Both the position numbers and the translations under genes were made by a program. Positions 35,001 through 47,000 of a stretch of DNA of 48,096 bases are shown one piece after another. The number at the start of each line of letters is the position of its first letter. Position 1 is the stretch's first letter. The notes below the pieces were generated by a model. That model did not search any database. It saw nothing but the letters and a program-made list of their open reading frames with translations, and was not told where the DNA came from. The stretch spans positions 1 through 48,096 of the forward strand of contig NZ_JAGRPU010000042.1 in the NCBI RefSeq assembly GCF_024606225.1, given 5' to 3'. The DNA comes from Endozoicomonas sp. ISHI1 (lineage in GTDB: Bacteria; Pseudomonadota; Gammaproteobacteria; Pseudomonadales; Endozoicomonadaceae).

Positions 35001-38000
35001 AATGCCGAGGCCGTTTTATCCAGTGCCTGAAAAGCGGCGTCCAGAAAAGACCGTTGCCCGTCCAGCTCATCCAGGGAAAGCGGGGCCGTTATCAGTTGCA
35101 GGCCTGACTGACTGTCTTCATTCAGCCATTTAAGGGTGATTAAAGGTGCACCATTGATGTCTGTGGGGCTTCTGGCTATCAGACTTTCCGACCTGGCAGG
35201 TTTGTCGATGATGTAGGTTTTTTCAAGGGCTATCCGGCCAGATACACTGTCTTGTTTGAGATTCCCGGTGGTGGCAAGCCGGATCAGGGGAGCGAGTCCC
35301 ATTTGCTGACGAACCATGCGTTCAATGGTGTTAACGTCCGGGGAGGCAGACTGACTGCCGCCGTTCAGATCGTAGCCGGATTGAACCAGTTTGGTAAACA
35401 CTGGAATCAGGCTGGACAAACTGGTTTTTGGACTGACAGCCGCATCGGGGGTAATAACCACTCTCTTGTCAGTATCTAATAGCGAAACAACGATTTGCTG
35501 CTTTCCGGCACCTGCTTTCGGTGCATCAACTATCAAGTGCTGATAGGGATGGTGGGGGGCTGAAGCCGCTTTGAATGCCTTCCGGTAATCCTGGCCCAGG
35601 GGCGTTTTCAGGAACTTCTTAATACCATCGAACAATAAAAAAAGATGATCCGCTCCGGCATGACGGAAGTAATCAGGGGTGACTCTTAACAGGATTAACT
35701 TGCCAATCCTGAGTTCCTGAGGCCCCCCGTTTAAATCACGGTTACTATAAAACCGGTCAAAATCCCCCGACTCTGCCATTGAATTCAGTTCGTTGATTAA
35801 GGGGGTACTCTTCACCTTGAGGGACGTTTTCAGAAAAGTGTACCCACCACTTCCGATAGCCTGCCGCAGAGTCAGACCCGCCTGAAAATCCGGCAGATTC
35901 CTGTGTGTCTCCACCAGTGCCGAAGTAAAAGTGTCCAGAGATACCAAGGGGTTCAGACGGTGGTAGTTCCGAACCCGTTGAAAAGCTTCCGTCAGTTCAT
36001 CCTGATCATGCCGGGTGGACAACGAGTAGAGAACCTCGGCGAAATCCGCAACCGACCCGGAAGCAAACTGCCAGTTGTGATCGGTTTTGTCGATGCCATC
36101 AATAAACCGTGTGTACAGGCGGTCTTTCTGACCTGGAAAAGCAGTCAGCGCTAGTCCTGTGGTCAGGCCATAACGACCGCCCTTGGTGGATGCCGACAAT
36201 CCCCAGGTCGCCCGCAAGTCCTTTTGAGCCTCACTGAGAGCCTTCACATCGGGATGGTTTAGCAGGGCTGTGCCGAACAACTTTCCAATAGCGATAGCCT
36301 TAGGGTTATCAAAAGTCGTATCTTTTATGCCCACCGTCAGAGTCGGTGGATCGCCGTCAAGACGGCTCTGGTACAAGTACTGTTCGTGTTCAAGGGTAAT
36401 GGTTATTTCGTGATACAAACGACCCAGAGACATCCCGCGCCCGGAAAGTATTTCTCCCGAGCCAAGAATCGGTTTAACAAAACCTTCGCCACCGGAAAAC
36501 AAATCCAGAAGTTTATAAAGTTCGGCGGGCAGGTTGTACCGTGCCAGCTTTTGCCAGGTCGCCACAGGCGGGGCATGGGGTTCAGTCGTTGTCGCAGGAG
36601 GCTGGTGATCCCAGCCGGTCACCCGTTGAAGGTTAACATCCACAGACACTATTTTTTGCAACTGCGCCAGGGTGTCCCAGGCTGAGCCTGACTGCCCACC
36701 TGTTATAGCCCTGAGACGGGCAGCCAGCAGCAACTGGCCCAGAGCGTCCTGTCCCGCTGTGCCCTGTTGTGTCTGGTGATAGCTGATGTAGGAGCGGGTG
36801 ACATGCTCCAGCTTTGCCGGGTCCAGTTGACCCAGCCGACTGAGGATGGACTGCTTGACCCAGTCCTTGTAATGGGCAGTTCCGGTGTCAAGGGTGATCA
36901 GGTGTTGGTTTCTTTTAAAAAAGATTAAGTTGACGTCCGGATCTGCACCGAGTAAACCCGGATTCTGAGCGGACTTTATTATTGCAGTTGTTAAAACGTC
37001 GGGAGGGGCAAAACCCATCCTTTTGATATTAGACAAGGGCTCCCGAACCTCGACGATGCCGAGGTAACGGACTTGATTCTCTTCATTGAAATAAAGAGAG
37101 ACACGTTGTCTTGACCCTGGGTTTATGATATCGCTGTAACCCAGCCTTGATACTTTGTTTTTGACTTGTGGTAATTCGAAAAAATCTGAGTCAGCAATAG
37201 CGGGGAGAGGCTTCCTTCCTTGTTCGATCCGGTAATCCAACAGGTCGATAAACAGCAATTTTAACCTGGCTTCCAGCTGCTGTTTGGGCGCCTTCCATTC
37301 TCTGCCCAACCCTTCAGCCTCAGATCCTATTTTGGACAGCTCATCGACCGTTTCCTGCATCAACGAAGTAAAAGCTTGCCAACCGGAATCCCGGATAGCT
37401 GACTTGAGTTGGGTGGCATCCAAATCAGAGATGACCGTCATTAAAAAATCAGCGGTACCCAGCCTCAATAATCCTTCAAGATTAGTGATCGGTGAGTTTT
37501 TAACACCCAGTTTCCCTCTTAAAAAGTCTTCGGTTGAACTGTCTAATGCCTGCTTGAACAAATGAATGGTAAACATGGACTTCAGTAAATCAGAATTCAG
37601 ATTCAGTCTTTCTGAAATGACAAAGGCCTTATACTGGCACCACTGAAAAAATTGCCTTAAGAAACTTCTTTTGCTTGGGGCAATAAGAGAACCAATCCAG
37701 GATGTTATATCCCCAATCCCACTGAGATCGACCCCAATGTTGACCTGAACATGATAGCGTAGTGGCTTCTTCCCTCTTGCCTTGGGCAATAATGAGATTT
37801 TATTATTTTCATATTGAGGATTGTTGATTAGCCTGAACTTTTTTAAATCATCTTTTGGATCATTTTCAAGTAGCTCGTTATTATAAGCTTGAACGAAATC
37901 GCTTACGGTAATACCACTCTCAGGTATTTTTGCTAAACCAGAGTGCAATATATTGGTAGCACGAAATAAAGCTGAGGATTCACTTAGATAATCCCGGAGA

Positions 38001-41000
38001 GGTTTTGGTCCGGTAACGATTTCAATGACAGAGCCATGCCTGGCTGAATCAGTAGTCAGGGCCAAATCATGATAATCAGGGCTAACACGTTCATCAGAAG
38101 TGAATTTAGTGTACGCCAGGTCTACTCTCGATTCAGTATCCACACTTGTGAGAGAGTACTCTATTTCAAGACCGATCTGTCCTTTATAAGTGTCTACAGG
38201 GATAGCTGGAGCTTTTATGTTTTCTGGTAATTTTTTAATGTCAAGTTCATCCAGAATGCTTTTCCGAATGGTTTCAGAATCCCTGCTGACGCCTTTCAAC
38301 AGATTTGCTGCAACAATATACCGAGCCATCAGGCTTGATAAAGTGTGATATTGTTGAGCCAGAATTTTGCCTTCGGTGAAATACTGGCTTGGGTCAATTT
38401 TCAGGACACAACCGGTATTTTTGACCAGAACCGGCTCCGGCGCAGTTATGCTGGATGAACCGGGAGGAGTTATGACCAGTAGTAGCCGGACAGAGTTAGG
38501 TATTTTGACCTGGTCGAAGCCTGTGCCGACGGAGCTATCAATAACGCCCCGGTTCACCAGAGTCTGGAGATCGCCAAAGGTCTGGTTTTGCCCTTCCTTC
38601 AACGCCTCGGAAAAAGCCTTGAACTCAGGGGTGGTTCTGAGCCATCGAAGTGTTCTGATAATATCACTGTGCAACAAAAACAGGTCTTTTGAAGGAACAT
38701 TGTTTTCCATAACATATTTGATAAACCGGCCAGAAAACAGGATCGCGATCTTTGACGCCGAGCCTTTATCGCCATAGGAACCCGGTGCCACTTCGCTAAT
38801 AATTCCGGGACTGTTCTTCTTTATTCCTTTGTTATAGACGTCCAGGTAATGAGAAGAAATTGTGCCAGTGTACGGAGTTTTGTCTGGCGGGTTTTCCATA
38901 TCACCCAGATCTGACAATAAACTGTCCTTGACTTCGGCGGGTAAACCAGTGCTGGTTATTCGATTTTTCAACAACTGGTAATCCGATTGCTGCAGCTGCA
39001 GCGCAGACCGCAGTTCTGAATCCAGCATCTGTTTCCAGAAATCTGTGTGTAGCTCAACCAGGCCCTGTGCAAAATTACCAACAGCGGTCCCCGGCTCCGC
39101 TTCGAGAGAACGAAAAACGTTTCTGACCGGAACGGCCAGACGCTTTTCCTGAAACAATACGCCCAGTGCCTGCCGGAAATCATCCACAGAACCCTGGGCA
39201 AACTTAAGCTCACGGTTATCACTATAAACAACGATCGTCTTATAAAGTGGATCGCTGTCTTCGGGCACCTGCCGTAGTTTCAGAACGTTATCAAAACCGT
39301 AATCACCATCAGGATCATTATGGAAATCCGTTTGCCATATCTCCATAGCCCTGACGATTTCAGCTGCGGTTGCTACCGATGCTCGCAGTTTCAGGAGCAG
39401 AGCCAGCCCGTAAGATTGGGCCATTACCCGGCCCAGACGGGAGGCAGACGAATTTTGTCGTACATCCGATAGTCCAAGCTCGATGATGACAGGCTTCTTT
39501 CCCCACAATTGCCCAACAGTCAGCCAGCTGTCTGCGATCAGCCGATCGCGTTCCGGGCGAATATGAATGCCCGGAATTTCTGATTCAAAATCATTCTCTA
39601 TCTGCCATTTGTGCCAAGCTATGAGGCTATCGATGAATTCATTAGGTCCGTCGAGATAATCAAGCACAACTTCAATTTTTTCAGGCAGTCCATCGAGTTG
39701 CACCAGCTCGCGCAGCTGAGAGCGATAGGCACTGTCCTTGATGGTCGAGAAAAGAAATGGCGAACGAGCCCCAAGAATGGTTTGCCGGGAATTATGGCGA
39801 TCTTCGTCGAAGGACAGGGAAGGGTCCAGGCTAACCCGGCGTTCAAAGCTTTCCGGAGGCGGAAACCTGACGACAATGGTGTTGTCGTCGTCGGGGAACC
39901 GGACAGATAATTCTGCAATCAGGAGCCTCTGCTGGAGATCTGGTTCACCCAGCTTTTCCAGGGTGATCGCTTCGCTGCGCATCAGACGGAACAACAGTTT
40001 TTGCATCAGGCTTCGGGCAGACTTAGACTCCGTGTCGATGTCATTTATTTCAGTGGCCAGTGTGACCACATCAGCCAGCGCCAGTCGGGCTATTTTTTCT
40101 TCGAGGCGCGGCTCTATCAGTGAAGGTACGTGATGAGAATAGGCCAGCTCAATCGTACTGATCAGCGTCAGGGCATTACGCTGATCCAGCGGAGCTGAGG
40201 ACTGAAGCATAAACAGGATGTTGCGCAGATTATCCGAAAAAGCCGCGCTGTTACTCTCTGGCACGTCCAGCAAAACATAAGTTCCACCCGAAGGATCAGC
40301 GACAACAGGCAGGTATTTGTTGTGTTTGTCACCATCAAAAGCTTTTCCGCTAAAAGCCAGAGACGCAGGATCAGTAAAACTGACAGTGCCATCCGGTTGG
40401 CGTTTCAGCCTTATGTTAACCCCAAGCGAAAGTGTGTATTGAAGCAAACTTCTCTGTTCACTCCTTTTTATGGCGTTCAGTCTCGTTACTTTTTTTTCTG
40501 CCAGAGAGTGACCCAATAAGTCTCTCAGATTCCTGACATACTGCTGGCCCAATTCGGAAAAGTCATTTTTTAACTGTTGGGCATGGAGGGCAAACAGGTC
40601 GTCTTTTCCCAATACAGAAACCAGCAGGTCAGAGCCGGAGACCCGGAATGGGTCTATGTCGTTGCCACCGGGTGCCACAATGTCCTGCAAAGATCCAAGC
40701 AGCAGGCGGGTAAACAGTGTTGCCATGGCGTCGGATGGCGGGTTTGCGACTTCCTGTGCCAGCTGATACCCCGCCTGTTGGGTCCGGAAAAAATTCTTTT
40801 GCGCAAAGCGATCGCCATAGGCCAGCAGACCAACCCCCGACAACGGATCCCCGATTGAGTCTGCACGGACAAAGGCGCTCATATGAAGCGCTCTTGGTGC
40901 CCCGGCCTGTGCAGAAGGCAGTTCGGCATCGGCCACCGGCAACGGCATCAACCGGTAAGGGGAAAAGTCATCACCGGTGAGTTGTTGCAGCCGACGGTTG

Positions 41001-44000
41001 TATTGCTCAATCAGTTCGGAGAGTGGCAGCCTGTTATCTTTTTCACTAAGCGTATTAAGCAGTAAATTTCTGGCCTGGTCGAAAGCATCTTTATCCTTGA
41101 TACCCAGACGCATGTAATCCCTGAAGGGGGGCAAAGCGGGCAAATTCCGGAGTTTTTTCACCAGTCCTTCTTCAACCGGAAGATGACGGGCTATTAACTG
41201 CCCCTGTTCATCCTTTTCAAGCACCAGTTTGACGCGGTGGTCTGACTGTGACCACAGGACATTGCCCTCAGCGGGCAGGGTGCCGGTCCATTTGCGGCCA
41301 AAGCCATCCACCATCACTATGGCATTACGGACAGTGATTCGTTTTGTCCGGATTTCACCAAAGAGTTTTCTGGCGAAATCTTCTACAGGGTAATGCTCAC
41401 CGATGGCGTTGGTGCCGCAGCCCAGGACACTGATGGTGTGGACAAACCGACCGCCGGTTACGCGCTTGAGCACATCGGCCAGTTGCTCAACTGTTTTCCC
41501 GGTCAGGACAAACTTGTCGGAACCGGTCTTTTGATCTTGAATTTTTCTACCATGGCCAACAATAATAAGTCGTGTGTCGTCTTTAAGAAAGTTGGCCTGC
41601 AATGTCTTAAGATTGATGTTATTGCCTGTTTCCGGATCAATCAAAGTGCCATCAGGCTCCAGTCGCATCAGTCGGCTGAAATCGGGCTGGTATTTATTCT
41701 TCAGGTATAAGCTGGCTTTGGCTTGATTCCCGGTGTTACCCAGCTGGAGAATAATCTGGTTTTTGTAACGGCTGTCTTGCTCAGCGTTCAGGGCATAACG
41801 CACAGTTTTATCAGAATCGGCGAGCCAGCTACTGGACTGTTGATCCGTATCCGTACTCACTAAATCAATCTTTGCTAATGGATTAATTTGCGTGAAATAG
41901 GATTTTTTTTGGTCATCAGAAAGATCCTCCCCTGAATAAAAATCAGTGAAATATTTCTTGATGACCTCACTAATCAAATTTGGCCCTGATAATGCTAGCG
42001 TCGATCCGGATCCATACAGTATTCCATCATTTCGATAGCTAATTAAATAACCGGCGGTGTTTTTACTGATTCCCAATTCATTGGCCACTGATTTTATCGT
42101 TTCAGTGATATCGGAACTATAAAGTTTTAATGGTTTATCTATATCTAAACGTTCAATCAGCTCATGGCGCTTAATCATTTCTCGCTTGATTGAAACGAGA
42201 ACTTCACTGTCTCGTGGCGCGATAATCAAACTATTCCTGGGTTTGATGACTTCATCAAATATTAAGGTCAATTCTGCTGAACCAGGAATAGCCTTGAGCG
42301 ACTTTGGAAAAACGAAACGAGGCTCTTTTTTGTAATGAGCTATGGCTTCTTTAACCGCCTTAATATAATCAGGGTATTTTTTCTGTAAATTGTCATATGC
42401 CCTCTGTACTTCCGGTTTGGGTGCCCCCTTGGAAAAGAGTTGTTCCGGCCCTGGCTCACCAAAATACTCCATAAGCATATGATTAACTAAAGACTTCCCT
42501 GCACCTGTAAGCGAAATATCTGTCGGAGTTTCAATGCTTTTAAGCATGTCCCTATTATAAAAAGGCAGTGAGTCGACATCCAGATAGACGCCCCCTCCTG
42601 TGTTTTCTCTGGCAAGTATTTCCACTCTCACCAAATCCGATGCTGCCGCTAAAATTCCCCTCAAACCAAGTTCTTTCTCGTACCACTTTTTTAGACTAAT
42701 CTTGTCGTTTGCCTGCCAAAGTGTATTGATATCTGCCAACTTGAATCCCCCGGACTCGGGATTACCCTGAAGTTTAGCCACCTCATTGGCGAACTCCCTG
42801 AATTGCTTCAGGCTTTCTTCTTGTATTTTCTCTAATTCGCTTTGATCCATACCCAAATGGTTGACTAAAAACACCTTTGCCATGTCGTCGAAGGTTTTGC
42901 CCCGGGCGATGCCTTTTTTTATAGTGTTATAGGCCAGATCTTGTAGATGATGTAAACGTGCCAAAAATTCTTTTTTGCTACGTTCTTTTGTCTGTATTGT
43001 TTCGGGTATTTTCTCAGCGGCAACAGCCTTATATACTTGTCGGGCAAGAAACAGTGCTAAAATCGCTTGCGGATCATGCCAAAGGGTCAGGGGCCAGTCG
43101 GAAACCTGTGAAACCCAGATCTTGATATACCTTTTGACATTGTCGTTGAGACTGCCAATCCAGACAGCATGAAGCTCTTTAGGTACCTCGACCAGAGCAT
43201 CGTGCAGGTACTCGTTTATTGTGGCGGCCAGGTGGGCGGCTACGGATCTTCCTCCGGTAAGAGTTCCGGGCAGGTTTTGCTGCATGCTATAGACAAGGAA
43301 GTATTTTTCAAGGGCGGTTCCCTTACGGCGAAGTGGGTCAAATTGAGCGATTTTCCTTTCCAGCGCGGCAACGTCATTCGAGCTTATCACACCCTGCAGA
43401 TGTGGCTTCAGACTGCGCTCGAATATTTCCGGGGTTGGCACCAGATCATCGGGATTGACGGGCCCCAGCAACCCGCTGTTCTCTGACAACACAGCGGGCA
43501 GCTGACGGAGTCCGGTGGCACCTTCAGTCAACCTGTCTTTTTCGGACATGCGCTCGACGGTGGTATCGCCGTTACTCATGCGAAGCGCTTTCAGCTGGTC
43601 AGAGCTGTCGGCGACTGACCATGTCACCAGCCCTGTGTCAGAGAGCAGGCCAACCCACAGACGCCCCCAGATATCGACTCTCAACAGACCGTCACGGGCG
43701 GTCACTGTCCGGGTTTTTGTCGCTTTCAGGATGTCTTTCAGGTATTGGCTAACAAGCCCGTTGTGATCGATACCTGAGCCTATCAGGTTAACCGTTTTAA
43801 CCGGGGTATTACCGATCAATTCATTGATTTTTGTTGACAGGTCTGGTGCACTTTGCCCGCTCAGGGTAAATTCCCCGTTTTCGGATTCACCCAGGCCTAC
43901 CACATGAATTCGGCTATCATCGTCCAGCAGTTTGCCAATATCGGCATGGTTGACCTTGGCGCCGGTCTCGCCATCTGACCAATCATCGTTGTCAATGACC

Positions 44001-47000
44001 AGCCAACGAATTGACTGATCAGTTTGTTGATGATTTTTATATTTGCGAAACAGGTAACGGCTGGCCTTGCTGATAGGGTTATCATCGCCAGTCTCCATTT
44101 GGAGAACCAGTTGATGACTGTATTGGCTTTTGCTCTGCGGATCCGTTTTTATATAGCTTGTGACATCTTTTTCGTGCACCCAGATAGCTACTGCCTCGCT
44201 GGAAGAGGAAAAGCGTTTCCCGAGAGACAATTCAAGAGTATCAAGCAACGCTCGGTAGCCTCGACTCCAATCTACTGCAATCTTGCTTTCCTGCAGTGCT
44301 TCATCGCCATTCAGTATTTCATAGCCTTCCGCAAGCTTCCATATACCTCCGTATCGATAAAAAGCCAATGGCGGGGAACGAAATCTTTGTTTGGTTAAAG
44401 ATGTTTTTGTATCCAGGGCGGCTTTCCAATCTGTCACCTCAGATAATTTAAATTGATCAATCTTCTGGTGATCTGATAAAAGGCTGTTTTGGACCATCTT
44501 CATGGTCAGGTCGCCCTGTGATGCTGCGAAAAATAAACCTGGATTGCTTTCCAATGTCAGGTCAATCTCACCGGGAATAATTTTAACTTTTCCCAGAGGG
44601 TCAAACAGTTGCGAGGGATCGGCACTCGCCACACGCTGCTCAGTCTTGCTCTTTAACGGGGTGTATTGTTCACCGAACCAGGTGAGATCGTCTGAAACCC
44701 ATTGTTCTATGGCAGGATCCAGGTCATCAGGAAGGAATTTGCCAAGCTTTTGGATGACCAGCTGGGTCTGTACTGCCTTTACCCTGTCCCAATCCGTTTC
44801 GCTGACATCTGAATAATCAATATCCTTGAAAAGATCCTCATGAATGGCTGGCGAAATGAGCGTATCAGAATAAACACCTCCGAGAGTGCCAATCACTCTG
44901 CTTTTCACCAGTGCAATGGCTGCAGGTTTATTACCACGCAGGCCCAGCTCCCTGAGATAGTACTTTCTGGCCTCCTGACCCTCTTCCCCATAGGTACTGG
45001 TCCAGACCTCATTAATATCTTTGAAGGAAAACTTCGCACTTGGGTAAGAAGACTTTATCTGCTGTGTAAATTGCCGGTAAGATTCCAGCATTTGGGCTTT
45101 TTTACCGTCAATGTCCGTCTTATGTTTGAGGTGTTCTACCAGAAAGTCCTTCACCGACTGATCAAACGGCTGGCCCTCTGTCATTTTTGACTCTATGGCT
45201 TTCCAAGCCTCATCTTGTAACCTCATGAGTCCTTTCAGTAAATCCAATTCAAAATCAGACGGATTACCGGGACCGGGTTTATTGGTTAATTCACTGGTCA
45301 CTGCTTCTTTGAGGGCTTCCCCAAGCAGAGAGGCAAGCATTGCCTGCGGGTCATACCAGAGGTTTATTTGTAAATCGGAGTTTGAGTTCGCCGCAATCCA
45401 TAACCGGACACTATTCAGATCCCTGACCGTTGGGCCAACGCTGACAAAATGCAGTGTTTCAGGGATAGATTTCATGCTGATTTTAAACCAGCTCCGGATG
45501 TCTGTAGCCAGTTTCGCAAATTTTTCGCTGGTTTCCAGCGGGTGATGGCCGATCAGGGTGTTGAGTTTGTCGTAGACCTCCAGTACTGAAGTAAAGGTTG
45601 ATGGAGTAATCTTATAGCGAAAGCTATCAAGCTTCATAAAAGACATGAGCAGGTCATGAAAACGTGCGTTCAGGTCTCCGTTCATGGCGAGTTGATAGCG
45701 TAATAACGGCGCAAATTCCTTACGGAAGGTTCTGGAGTCAGGAATCAGTCGGTCGATTAATTTCGAGTCTGAACCTTCAGCAGGATCAGAATCAGCACGG
45801 CGAACCCTGTGTCTTGCCGCCGGTTTGGGCATTTCGGGATACCAGGGCAGTGAGGGCGGCTGAAGACGGTCATCTGTTGGCATACTGCCAATGGAATTCA
45901 GTTGCAGACGATAGGTGCCACTCCCGTCAGGCTCTGCTGTCAGTTCCAGGTGACGCCCCAGGGCACCATACCCGCTCACCGCCAGACGCACGGATTGGTT
46001 GCTGTCTGTCACTGTCGTTTGATTAAACCTTACCTGTACGGGCAGGGTTTCTTTGACCATCACCTGACGGGGGTCTACTACGGGTAACGGTTTTCTGTCC
46101 TGTCCCGGATAATGCTTTGGCAAACCAAGGTCAGTACGAATCCGGTTTTTGATTGCGTTGGCATCCTCTTGCGGCGCTATGCCAAGTGCCAGCTGTAATG
46201 CCTTCTGTAACTGGTAAAAGAATGGAATACAGGCTGACAGCCACCCGGAACCGAAGGGAATGTCTCCCCGGCCCGGATCAAAATGAATGAGCGTGAAGGT
46301 GCCGTTATTGAGGGTCTGGTTAACGGGCGCAATGTCTGTCCGGTTACCCGGAGCATGGTCATGGACAGTGTCATTTTCCACACCATGACGAATGGGTAGA
46401 TAGGTCAGTGGGCCGGAATCACTGCCGGGGAATGCGCCATCGTGACCGGGGATTATCAGGCTGACATAGTCTCCGGGAATCGTTCTGTTGCGTTCACCGT
46501 TGGGGATTTTCAGTAAACCACGGTCGTGTATATCGCCCAGGGTGTCGGGTCTTATCGGAGTCGTTGTGTTGCCCAGCTGTCTCCGGAACTCGTCGGTATT
46601 GTTCACCCGGCGCCTGAAAAGATCGCTGGCGTCCACCAGTTGGCGCAGGTCACTGGCGAGGGTCTGGTTAGTGGCATCGGCCAGGTAGTCCGGCGTCAGG
46701 TAAACCCCTATCCGGTCATCCAGGGCTGTGAGGGTAAAGAACCTGCCCCGGACGCTGCTGGTGGCGTTGTCAGGGAGCGGCGTTTGCAGCTCGGTCAGAC
46801 CATCGTATTCATCCTGTTGTACCGTGTCATTTTTTTTCAGTTGCCGAAGGTTTGTCAGGACCGGATTGCTGGAGTCTCTGGCGGTCAGCCAGTCCAGGCT
46901 GTTATCAAGAGCTCTGCGGAAAAACCATTGTTCACTGCGCAATGGTTGTTTGTCGTAAACTGTTTTGATGGCTTTGAGCAAATCCGCCATTTCCCCGGCT

